Shown here piece after piece: positions 13,694 to 21,412 of a stretch of DNA of 21,412 nt (within the stretch, counting starts at the first letter, position 1; each line of letters opens with the position of its first letter). The stretch spans positions 1 to 21,412 of the forward strand of contig CAMEBJ010000003.1 in NCBI GenBank assembly GCA_945912085.1. The letters run 5' to 3'. Made by a program: the position numbers and the translations under genes. Source of the DNA: an uncultured Bacteroidales bacterium (lineage in GTDB: Bacteria; Bacteroidota; Bacteroidia; Bacteroidales; UBA932). The notes below the pieces were generated by a model. That model saw nothing but the letters and a program-made list of their open reading frames with translations. It searched no databases and was not told where the DNA came from.

Positions 13694-16600
13694 ATGAAAA
13701 ACGGTTGTTTGAAAATATTCATATCCGTTCTGTTGCCTTTGTCCCCGTTCCTTCTTGCAGAAGTGGATGTGCTGGCAGGTGGAACCCTCTTGCAGGTTGT
13801 CCGGGAACAGTCGGATCCGGTAACGGTGCAGGGCATTGTCATTGATACTGACGGATTGCCCGTAATCGGCGCCGCCGTGATGGTCAAGGGAGTGAAGTCC
13901 TCAGGGACGGTAACGGACATTGACGGAAGATTCGAGATGAAAGTCACGCAGGGAACTGAACTGCTGGTGACCTGTCTGGGCTATCAGGAAAAGTATGTCT
14001 CTTTCGAGGGGAAACCTCTCAGGATTGTGCTGGAGGAGGAATCCACCCTGCTTGAGGAGACAGTCGTGGTCGGCTATGGCGAGCAGAAGAAGGAGAGTGT
14101 CGTCGGGGCAATCTCGCAGATTGCTACCGAGGATATCGCCAACACCGGTACCACGAACATCACAAATGCCATTTCAGGAAAGCTTTCAGGCGTGACCACC
14201 ATCCTCAATGGTGGTCAGCCGGGAAGCAGCGATGCGACCATCCTCATCAGAGGTGTGTCCAGCTGGAACGGTTCGGCTCCTCTGGTGATGGTGGATGGCG
14301 TGGAGAGAAGTTTCTCCGACCTGGACCCGAACGAGGTTGCCACCATTTCTGTGCTGAAGGATGCTTCCGCGACGGCTGTTTTCGGAGCCAAGGGAGCGAA
14401 CGGTGTCATTCTCGTGACAACAAGGACAGGCTCAGTCGGAAAGCCGAAGATGACCGCATCGGTGACCTACGGACTGGATTTTCCGACGGGACTTCCCGAC
14501 CACATCTCTTCCGCCACTACTGCCCGGATGCTGAATGTGGCTTTCAGGAACGCCCAGAGTTTCGGTTCTCTCTATCCTCAGAGCATCATCAACGAGTACG
14601 CCAACCCGTCAACGCGGGTTAACTCCGTCCGCTACCCGGACAACAACTGGTTTGATCTGGCACTCAAGGATGTGGCTCAGAGCGTGACCGCCAATTTCTC
14701 GGTCACGGGAGGAACTGACAAATTGAAATATTTTGCTTCTTTCGGCTACACCAAGGAAGGTTCCATTTTCAGGGATTTCACGAACTGGGGTGCATCCAAT
14801 TTTACCTACGACAGGGTGAACTACCGTGTGAATCTTGATGCGAACCTGACAAAAACCACACTCCTGACAGTGAAGGTGGGAGGAAGCCTCGGAATCCAGA
14901 ATGTCCCGACCGGAACGGGAAGTGTCACCCCGACGAAGTTGTTCGGCTACATGTACTCATCCTCACCGATGATGTATCCGGCCTATTATCCGGACTGGCT
15001 TCTGGATGAAATTCCGGACACGGACTATCCGGACCTGAGGGGAGACAGAATCGCCTCCTCCGACGGTGCCTACTATGACAATGTCGTCAAGCTCCTCGGT
15101 TACGGCTCTTACGAGCAGACCGTTTCGAGCAAACTCTTCACGGACCTGAAACTCAAGCAGAACCTTGATTTCATCACCAAGGGACTGTCCCTGACGGCAA
15201 ATGTGTCCCTGAGCACCTATTACTCAAGGATTTCACAGACTGCCACGCATTCCAATCCGGTGTTCATCCTCAATTGGGACGTGTATGATGCGCAGAACGG
15301 TGACAATCCTTGGCAGAACAACAAGGCTGCGGGTGAGGAGGTCTATGAGCAGCCGGGTTTCGCGGTCACAAAGGGAGGAGTGTCGAACAACTACTATCTG
15401 ACATTCTACTGGGAGGCCGCCCTGAACTATGCCAGGACTTTCGGTGACCACTCGGTCAGTGCCCTTGCCCTTTTCAACCAGAGGGAGAACATCAAGACCA
15501 CAAACTTTCCGTACAGGACGATGGGTCTTGTGGCAAGGGTGACCTACGACTACAAAAAGAAATACCTCATCGAGGCCAACCTCGGTTACACCGGCTCGGA
15601 ACAGTTCTCTCCGAAAAACCGCTTCGGTCTCTTCCCGTCCGTGGCCGTGGGCTATGTGATTTCGCAGGAGAGATGGTGGAAGGATGCGATGCCTTGGTGG
15701 TCGAAGATGAAGCTCCGCTACTCCGACGGCTTTGTCGGAAGTGACCAGACCTCATCAAGATGGCTCTATTACAGTTCATATTCCAAAAATGGTGGTTTCG
15801 TGACGGAAGACAGTGCCGCAAATGAGGTCGCGCAGTGGGAGACCGCTCACAAGAGGGACCTTGGCATCGAGATGGGCTGGCTCAAGAACAGACTGACCCT
15901 CAATGTTGACCTTTTCAACGAGAACAGGGAAAATATGCTTGTCAACCCGAATGTGACAATGCTTGTCGGAACCAACTACAAGGAGGTCAACAAGGGCTCG
16001 ATGAAGAAACACGGAATCGACATCGAACTTGGTTGGAAAGATGTGCGAAGCAGCGGGTTCGGCTACAATATTTCCGGGATGGTGTCTCTGAATGAGAACC
16101 GTATCACGAACTATGAAGATGCTCCTTACGCGCCTGATTACCAGAAGGTTGCCGGCAAACCTTACAAGGGACAGACCGACGGGGTGAGCCTCGTGGACGG
16201 AGGCTACTACACCAGTGTGGATGACATCCACAACTACCCGGCCTATTCTTCCAACTGGCAGTATGTCAATGTCGGAGCCTACAAGTATCTCGACTATTCG
16301 GCTGACGGTCTGCTGAGCACCGACGACCTTCACGCAATTGCCGGAAGCCAGTATGCCCCTCTGAGCGGTTCGCTGAACTTCGGACTTGACTACAAAGGCT
16401 TTGAATTCAGGATGCTATGGACCGGAAGTTACGGTAAATATGTGGAATACAACCGTTCCTGGGAAATAGAATTCAACAAGGGCGACTACAAGGTCAACAA
16501 ATCCCAGATGGACTACTGGAGGCCGGACAATCAGGATGCAACTCACGCCACCCTCGTTTATGGCGGCCCTTCTGGCCATCCGATGTATATGTGGGCCGGA

Positions 16601-16876
16601 GGAAATCCGGACAACGGGTATGCGATGATGCTTGAGGGACGCACCTGGAGGAGGGCCGACTATCTCAACCTCAGGGAAGTTTACCTGGGCTACACCATCA
16701 AGTCGAAGAAATTCTACAGGAATTCCGGATTGAGGAGCCTGAATTTCTCCATCACCGGGAACAATCTCTGGACGCTGACCAACCTGCTTGAGGGAGACCC
16801 TCAGAGCACGACTTTCACAAGCGGATTCTATCCGAATATGCTCAAGGTCAAGTTCGGAGTAAAAGTGGGATTCTAA
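13694..16876 (+). CDS. SusC-like TonB-dependent outer-membrane transporter
   Basis: A 1060-residue SusC/RagA-type transporter that imports oligosaccharides across the outer membrane using TonB energy. Signal sequence about 1-28; CarboxypepD_reg-like domain about 44-114 (VQGIVIDTDGLPVIGAAVMVKG); TonB box ETVVVGYG at 122-129; plug about 130-245 with LIRGVSSWNGSAPLVMVDGV and ATAVFGAKGANGVILVTT; then the 22-strand barrel ending in KVKFGVKVGF, with a terminal Phe as usual for outer-membrane insertion. It forms the transport complex with the SusD protein encoded 14 bases downstream. The ATG at 13694 follows an A/T-rich leader without Shine-Dalgarno. No frameshift or truncation is seen. Confidence 0.97.
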   Translation: MKNGCLKIFISVLLPLSPFLLAEVDVLAGGTLLQVVREQSDPVTVQGIVIDTDGLPVIGAAVMVKGVKSSGTVTDIDGRFEMKVTQGTELLVTCLGYQEKYVSFEGKPLRIVLEEESTLLEETVVVGYGEQKKESVVGAISQIATEDIANTGTTNITNAISGKLSGVTTILNGGQPGSSDATILIRGVSSWNGSAPLVMVDGVERSFSDLDPNEVATISVLKDASATAVFGAKGANGVILVTTRTGSVGKPKMTASVTYGLDFPTGLPDHISSATTARMLNVAFRNAQSFGSLYPQSIINEYANPSTRVNSVRYPDNNWFDLALKDVAQSVTANFSVTGGTDKLKYFASFGYTKEGSIFRDFTNWGASNFTYDRVNYRVNLDANLTKTTLLTVKVGGSLGIQNVPTGTGSVTPTKLFGYMYSSSPMMYPAYYPDWLLDEIPDTDYPDLRGDRIASSDGAYYDNVVKLLGYGSYEQTVSSKLFTDLKLKQNLDFITKGLSLTANVSLSTYYSRISQTATHSNPVFILNWDVYDAQNGDNPWQNNKAAGEEVYEQPGFAVTKGGVSNNYYLTFYWEAALNYARTFGDHSVSALALFNQRENIKTTNFPYRTMGLVARVTYDYKKKYLIEANLGYTGSEQFSPKNRFGLFPSVAVGYVISQERWWKDAMPWWSKMKLRYSDGFVGSDQTSSRWLYYSSYSKNGGFVTEDSAANEVAQWETAHKRDLGIEMGWLKNRLTLNVDLFNENRENMLVNPNVTMLVGTNYKEVNKGSMKKHGIDIELGWKDVRSSGFGYNISGMVSLNENRITNYEDAPYAPDYQKVAGKPYKGQTDGVSLVDGGYYTSVDDIHNYPAYSSNWQYVNVGAYKYLDYSADGLLSTDDLHAIAGSQYAPLSGSLNFGLDYKGFEFRMLWTGSYGKYVEYNRSWEIEFNKGDYKVNKSQMDYWRPDNQDATHATLVYGGPSGHPMYMWAGGNPDNGYAMMLEGRTWRRADYLNLREVYLGYTIKSKKFYRNSGLRSLNFSITGNNLWTLTNLLEGDPQSTTFTSGFYPNMLKVKFGVKVGF

Positions 16877-16880
16877 AGAG

Positions 16881-16885
16881 GGAGG
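16881..16885 (+). promoter_or_regulatory. Shine-Dalgarno sequence of susD
   Basis: GGAGG within AGAGGGAGG, five bases before the susD ATG at 16891. Such sites are uncommon in Bacteroidota; in this window only this gene and radC have one. Confidence 0.5.
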
Positions 16886-16890
16886 TTCAA

Positions 16891-18747
16891 ATGAAGAAAA
16901 TATTCAACACAATAATGATTTCAGCTGCAGTTGTTCTGACAGGATGCAACTGGCTGGACATCAATCCGGAAACGGGTCTTGACGAGACCGAGGTCTTCAC
17001 TGTCTGGGACAACTTCAAGGCCTACTTCGACTATGTCTATGACGGTTCGACCGGTTCCTATGAGACCAACATCAAGCTTGGCTATCCGCTTTACCTTGAC
17101 ACCTGGAACCTGCGTTTCACCTGGAATGCAATGACGGATATGTCCGACTGCGGCCGTCTGGTCAGGGCCCAGAACATCAAGGCAGGTACTCTCGGGGCGA
17201 ATGTCTCCGTCTTTACCACCGATCTCGCAAGAAGGCCGGGCTCCTATTCTATGTTCAAGATTATCAGAATATGCAACAAAGTCATAGCCAACATCGACAG
17301 GGTTCAGAACTGTCCGACCGCGGCTGACAGGGAAGACATCCTCGGACAGGCATATTTCGTCAGGGGTTACGCCCATTTCGTCCTCTGCCGCTACTTCGGA
17401 GGTATGCCTTACCTTGACAAGGCTCTCGAAGCCGACGATGACTGGGATCTCCCGAGACTTTCCTCCTACGACACCTACCGCCTGTGCGCAGAGGATTTCG
17501 AAACGGCTTACTCCCATCTTGCCGCGGCGGGAAAGGTAAGGCGTGATGCCGGACCAGGAGAACCGGGCCACCTGAATGCCCCTGATCAGGCCAGACCGAA
17601 CGGAGTCGCTGCAAAGGCGATGAAGGCCCGCGCCCTTCTGTACGCGGCCAGTCCGTTGAGCAACACAAGGGGAGAGGCTGACTGGGCGGATGCCGCAGAT
17701 GCCTGCGCCGAGGCACTCAGGGTGGCGCTGGACAGTCAGTACGAACTGTTGCCGGCAGCTTCCTGGCAGAACAATTACATCAAGTCCAAGTACACCAACG
17801 AGACAATATGGGGCTATGATTTCGGTTCTGCGAAGGCCAGTTCATCAGCATTCTCCTGCATCTACACATACGCCCTGTCCAATTACACCAATGCCAGCGG
17901 AGACTGTCCGACCCAGAACTTCGTGGACAAGTTCGAGACAATTCTCGGAGAACCTCTCGAGACCGAGGCGGACAGGACGGCAGCGGCGGCAGCGGGACAC
18001 TACAATGAGCAGAATCCTTACGCAGGACGTGACCCGAGACTTGACCTGACAGTCCTTCACGACGGGAGTGTGGTGTCAGGCTGTGCGACGGGAATCAATT
18101 TCTACTACGACCCTGCAACCAAGACCTATCCCGGGACGAAGATTTCCGGAGCTTCTGCGCAGCGGTTCTTCGGCAATGAATGGGGTTCCCAGGACGGTAA
18201 AGGGTACACAAACACAGGATATATGGTCAACAAATGGTGGGATGGCAAATTCAATGTCAGCTACAACCGTTCGGACCCTCTGATCCGTCTGGCAGAACTC
18301 TATCTGAACTATGCCGAGGCCGTTAATGAAGCCTACGGCCCGCAGGGCAAGGCCGCAGGTTTTGAGATGACTGCCGTCCAGGCCGTCAATGCCGTCCGCA
18401 CAAGAATCGGAATGCCGGACGTTCTGGACAGGTTCACTGCCGACAGGGATGCATTCAGGGAGCGTGTCCGCAATGAAAGGACTGTGGAGCTCGCGTTCGA
18501 GGGGCATCATTACTACCTCGACATCCGCCGCTGGAAGATTGCTCCGGTGACGATGACAAGACCTCTGACGGGAATGTATGTGGAGAAGGTGCCTGTCAGT
18601 GCCGAATATCCTCTTGGCAGGAGGTTCGAGCGCCGTGCTATCCCGTCCAACAGGCAGAGTACCTGGAAGGATGCGATGTACTACCTTCCTTTCCCTGTGG
18701 AGGAGGTGAACAAGATGAAGAATTTTGTCAACAACCCAATTTGGTAA
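16891..18747 (+). CDS. SusD-like outer-membrane glycan-binding lipoprotein
   Basis: A 618-residue RagB/SusD lipoprotein that caps the SusC transporter and binds the glycan at the cell surface. Lipobox LTGC with Cys19. Family motifs: QAYFVRGYAHFVLCRYFGGMPYL in the N-terminal helical part, DPLIRLAELYLNYAEAVNEA in the C-terminal half, and RNERTVELAFEGHHYYLDIRRWK near the end. The protein is slightly longer than the average of about 500-600 residues, with an extended middle. It has a clear Shine-Dalgarno site, unlike susC, which may raise its translation relative to the transporter. It lies 14 bases after susC and 12 bases before the second receptor, so all three are in one operon. Confidence 0.96.
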   Translation: MKKIFNTIMISAAVVLTGCNWLDINPETGLDETEVFTVWDNFKAYFDYVYDGSTGSYETNIKLGYPLYLDTWNLRFTWNAMTDMSDCGRLVRAQNIKAGTLGANVSVFTTDLARRPGSYSMFKIIRICNKVIANIDRVQNCPTAADREDILGQAYFVRGYAHFVLCRYFGGMPYLDKALEADDDWDLPRLSSYDTYRLCAEDFETAYSHLAAAGKVRRDAGPGEPGHLNAPDQARPNGVAAKAMKARALLYAASPLSNTRGEADWADAADACAEALRVALDSQYELLPAASWQNNYIKSKYTNETIWGYDFGSAKASSSAFSCIYTYALSNYTNASGDCPTQNFVDKFETILGEPLETEADRTAAAAAGHYNEQNPYAGRDPRLDLTVLHDGSVVSGCATGINFYYDPATKTYPGTKISGASAQRFFGNEWGSQDGKGYTNTGYMVNKWWDGKFNVSYNRSDPLIRLAELYLNYAEAVNEAYGPQGKAAGFEMTAVQAVNAVRTRIGMPDVLDRFTADRDAFRERVRNERTVELAFEGHHYYLDIRRWKIAPVTMTRPLTGMYVEKVPVSAEYPLGRRFERRAIPSNRQSTWKDAMYYLPFPVEEVNKMKNFVNNPIW

Positions 18748-18759
18748 AACGACCGGAAT

Positions 18760-21412
18760 ATGAAAAAATACTATATTAATATATATGTCGTACTTGCGAC
18801 TTTGTGCCTGCCACAGCTTTCCGTCGCTTCCGGGGTTGTTCCGGAAGACTCCGTGGCTCTCTGCCCGGCGACAGGTTTCAGGGCACTTGAAAGTGTCGTT
18901 CTTCCCTACGGAGGAAATATTGACAAGTCGCTGACAACAGGCAGTTCATCCTCCTGGAACGGAGATGCTCTGAACCGGTATCCGACAAGTGATATCCGTC
19001 TGGCTCTCAACGGAATCATTCCAGGTCTCGCCGTCACCGAGAAGAGCGGAATGACCGGAGGATTCTACGGATTCGAGTCTGACAGGTGCACTGTGACCTC
19101 GAGAGGTTTTTCGATGACTATGATTGTGGACGGAATGCCGGTTTCGGCCTATGAGGTTCAGCTTGATCCTGAGGAAATAGAGTCCGTTTCCATTCTTCGT
19201 GATGTCGTGGACAAGGCACGATTCGGTGCGAGGGCTTCAGGGGGAGTCATCTATGTCACTACAAAGAGGGGACGTGCCGGACACAGAAACATCAATGTCG
19301 GTGTGGAAAGCGGTGTGAGTGTCATCGGGAGGATGCCTGAGTGGGTGTCCGGAGTGGATTATGCCAATCTCCAGAATCAGGCCCTTGAGGCTTCCGGACG
19401 TCCTGCCATATATTCCGAGGCTGACATTGAGGCATTTGCCGCTCTCAGACCTGATGACCTGTATCATCCGAACGTGGACTGGCGTTCCCTTATGTACAAG
19501 AAAACCAAATCCTACAGAAGGGCTTCCGTGTCGCTCTCAGGCGGTTCTGAAGCCGTAAGATATGCCATCTGTCTGGGTTACCTCGGAGAAGGAGATATCT
19601 ACAGGCTCGGTAAGGATGCAGAATACAACAGAGCGAATATCCGTGCAAATCTTGATGTCCGCATCACACCGACTCTCGGTTTCAAACTCGGAGTCTCTTC
19701 CAATCTTGCTTTCCGCACATCCCCTGTCTGCGGGAGTGTAAGCACTGACGTCATTAATGAGTTCGACAGGTTCATAACCGCGACCAACACCACTCCTTCA
19801 GTGGCTTTCCCGATACATCTCGGTGTCAATTCCGAGAACGGGGGCTGGATTTACGGTGTCAGTGAGAGATATCCTTCGAGTCCCTATGCCGCTCTTGTGG
19901 AAAGAGGTTTCACTACGATGAGGAGTCGTTCCGGCATCATAAACGGAACGCTTTCCTGGGATGCACGCAAACTTCTCAAGGGACTGAGCTTCGCTTCGAA
20001 CTTCGGATTCGATGTCCTGAATATGGACAGAATCGGAAAGAATCCGGATTACCTTGCAATGATCTACAATCCTCAGACCGGAGAATCCCTGAAAACAGCT
20101 CACGAGGGAGCAAAGGTTTCCGGAAAGAGCAATTACGGGAAGTGGTATCACCAGAGGCTGTTTTTCAATGAAAGGGCTGAATACAACCTGACAAAGGGAG
20201 AACACCGGCTCAATGCAGCCGCCATGTACTACCTTGAGATGACCGAGAGGAGCGGATCCTCGCTGAGGGAGAGGCAGCAGACTGCCATAGTCAGTGCCGA
20301 CTACTCCTTCGGAAAGCGTTACCTTCTTCAGGTAACCCTCAACACCACCGGATCTTCGATGTTCAGAAAAGGCAAAAGATTCGGTTTCTTCCCTTCCGCA
20401 GGTCTTGGATGGGTGATTTCCGAAGAAAAGTTCCTGAAAGACTCCAGGAATGTCAACCTGTTGAAAATCAAGGCTCAGTATGGCAAGACTGCCTACAATC
20501 CTTTTGGCTCACAGAATCTTTATGAAGACAGTTACAGTTCTGACAAGGCTATTTCTTTCGGCCCGGCATCCCAGGGCTTCGAATGGCTCGGGTCCTACAC
20601 CCGTTACGCTTCCTATGCCACGACCCTCAAGAGGCTAGGGAATTCAGACCTGACCTGGGAAGACCGCAGGGAACTGTCAGTCGGATTTGAAACTGCCTTC
20701 TTTGAAAACAGGCTTTCTGTCAATGCGGATTACTATTACATCCTCCGTGACGGCATCATTACCGACATCAGTTCAGTGAATCCTCTGCTTTACGGAATGG
20801 ATGGAGTCTCCACATACGCCAATTACAACAAGGCTTCATATTCCGGTGGAGAGATTTCTGTGAACTGGACGGACAGGATTGGAAAGTTCGAGTATTCGGT
20901 AGGAGGCTGGCTCCTCATTCCAAGAGGCAGGTGGCTTCGCTACAGTGAGAACGAAATCAACTCCTACAATCGCGTCGAGGGCAGCGCCATTGGCAGCTAC
21001 CACGGCTACCGGTGCATCGGCAAATTCGAATCCGAGGAGGAAATCGCGTCTTCGCCTGTTCAGGCGTTCGACAGCAAGGTGGAGGTTGGAGATTTGAAAT
21101 ATGCCGACCTGAACGGAGACAACAAGATTGACTCGAACGACCTGACGATAGTAGGGAACACTTCCGCAAGGTATGTATATTCCGTAAATATATTTCTGAA
21201 ATATGGAAAATTCGACCTTACGGCTGTGGGAGTCGGCCGTGCCGGATTCGACACTCCGCTCACGAACTCCTACTTTTGGAATGGATGGGGTACGGACAAT
21301 TACTCCGCTTTTGTCAGGGACAATGTCGGCGGGGCATATCCGAGGCTTTCCTACGACAAACTGACCAACAATTTCCAGAAATCCGACTTCTGGCTGAGAA
21401 AAGGCGGATGGT
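18760..21412 (+). CDS. Second SusC-like TonB-dependent receptor, short N-terminus, 3' end outside the window
   Basis: An open frame of 884 codons plus one base runs off the right edge. Residues 1-23 are a signal peptide (MKKYYINIYVVLATLCLPQL...). A TonB-box-like segment, ESVVLPYGGNIDKS, follows at about residue 44, so the CarboxypepD_reg domain present in the first SusC is absent. The plug is recognisable: ALNGIIPGLAVTEKSG, TSRGFSMTMIVDGMPV, EIESVSILRD and ARFGARASGGVIYVTT. Barrel strands follow, with the SusC-type loop DLNGDNKIDSNDLTIVGN near the end. It starts 12 bases after susD. Tandem receptor pairs occur in some PULs, so a second susD may lie just beyond the window. It could import a different product or act as a signalling partner; neither is shown by the sequence. 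Confidence 0.9.
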   Translation, partial: MKKYYINIYVVLATLCLPQLSVASGVVPEDSVALCPATGFRALESVVLPYGGNIDKSLTTGSSSSWNGDALNRYPTSDIRLALNGIIPGLAVTEKSGMTGGFYGFESDRCTVTSRGFSMTMIVDGMPVSAYEVQLDPEEIESVSILRDVVDKARFGARASGGVIYVTTKRGRAGHRNINVGVESGVSVIGRMPEWVSGVDYANLQNQALEASGRPAIYSEADIEAFAALRPDDLYHPNVDWRSLMYKKTKSYRRASVSLSGGSEAVRYAICLGYLGEGDIYRLGKDAEYNRANIRANLDVRITPTLGFKLGVSSNLAFRTSPVCGSVSTDVINEFDRFITATNTTPSVAFPIHLGVNSENGGWIYGVSERYPSSPYAALVERGFTTMRSRSGIINGTLSWDARKLLKGLSFASNFGFDVLNMDRIGKNPDYLAMIYNPQTGESLKTAHEGAKVSGKSNYGKWYHQRLFFNERAEYNLTKGEHRLNAAAMYYLEMTERSGSSLRERQQTAIVSADYSFGKRYLLQVTLNTTGSSMFRKGKRFGFFPSAGLGWVISEEKFLKDSRNVNLLKIKAQYGKTAYNPFGSQNLYEDSYSSDKAISFGPASQGFEWLGSYTRYASYATTLKRLGNSDLTWEDRRELSVGFETAFFENRLSVNADYYYILRDGIITDISSVNPLLYGMDGVSTYANYNKASYSGGEISVNWTDRIGKFEYSVGGWLLIPRGRWLRYSENEINSYNRVEGSAIGSYHGYRCIGKFESEEEIASSPVQAFDSKVEVGDLKYADLNGDNKIDSNDLTIVGNTSARYVYSVNIFLKYGKFDLTAVGVGRAGFDTPLTNSYFWNGWGTDNYSAFVRDNVGGAYPRLSYDKLTNNFQKSDFWLRKGGW

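Noticed and set aside
13817..13826. CCGGTAACGG inside susC as an operator
   Set aside because: It is in coding sequence (Asp-Pro-Val-Thr-Val), lacks a nearby promoter and palindromic arms, so it is more likely a chance match.
21088..21160. EF-hand or dockerin-like loop DLNGDNKIDSNDLTIVGN in the second receptor
   Set aside because: This Asp-rich loop is common in SusC-type barrels near the C-terminus, and a related form (DYSADGLLSTDDL) is in the first SusC; it is not evidence of a cellulosome or a separate calcium-binding domain.

Overview
The window looks like the chromosome of a Bacteroidales-type bacterium. Five promoters carry the Bacteroidota -7 element TAnnTTTG, three of them with a TTTG or TTG about 20 bases upstream. 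SusC/SusD outer-membrane genes, a propeller-type AraC regulator and BACON lipoprotein domains are also hallmarks of this phylum. The genus cannot be fixed from this sequence. Nearly all of the window is coding, and no RNA gene, insertion sequence or CRISPR array was seen.

Positions 1-4108 are housekeeping. The first codons of miaB run leftward off the window edge. Divergent from it is a rightward run of a LEA14-like lipoprotein, a SPOR-domain protein and rpoN (sigma-54). Facing these are upp (uracil phosphoribosyltransferase) and radC, both leftward and each with its own promoter.

Positions 4215-21412 are a polysaccharide utilization locus (PUL) that continues past the right edge. A leftward GH105 unsaturated-uronyl hydrolase and a rightward family 8 polysaccharide lyase (PL8) are divergently transcribed. 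The 187 bases between their starts hold two perfect GC-rich palindromes, one at each promoter's -33 position. After the lyase come a membrane-tethered sensor/AraC regulator without kinase or receiver domains, a secreted BNR-type beta-propeller enzyme, a lipoprotein with three BACON domains, SusC, SusD, and a second TonB-dependent receptor that lacks the usual N-terminal carboxypeptidase-like domain and runs off the window.

The inferred working model is this. The BACON lipoprotein and SusD bind a uronic-acid polysaccharide at the cell surface and SusC imports fragments. The PL8 lyase cuts beside uronic acids and leaves 4,5-unsaturated uronyl ends, which GH105 removes. The BNR protein would add a further lyase or glycosidase step. 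The regulator would sense a breakdown product in the periplasm and switch on the promoters directly through its fused DNA-binding domain. There is no sulfatase and no GH88 in view, which argues against a standard chondroitin or hyaluronan locus, but the locus is truncated and the substrate is not settled.

The most interesting points are the paired palindromes and the hybrid copy of them upstream of the BNR gene, the three-copy repeat that forms the 3' end of the lyase gene and reaches the start codon of the regulator, the kinase-less regulator, and the unusual enzyme set.
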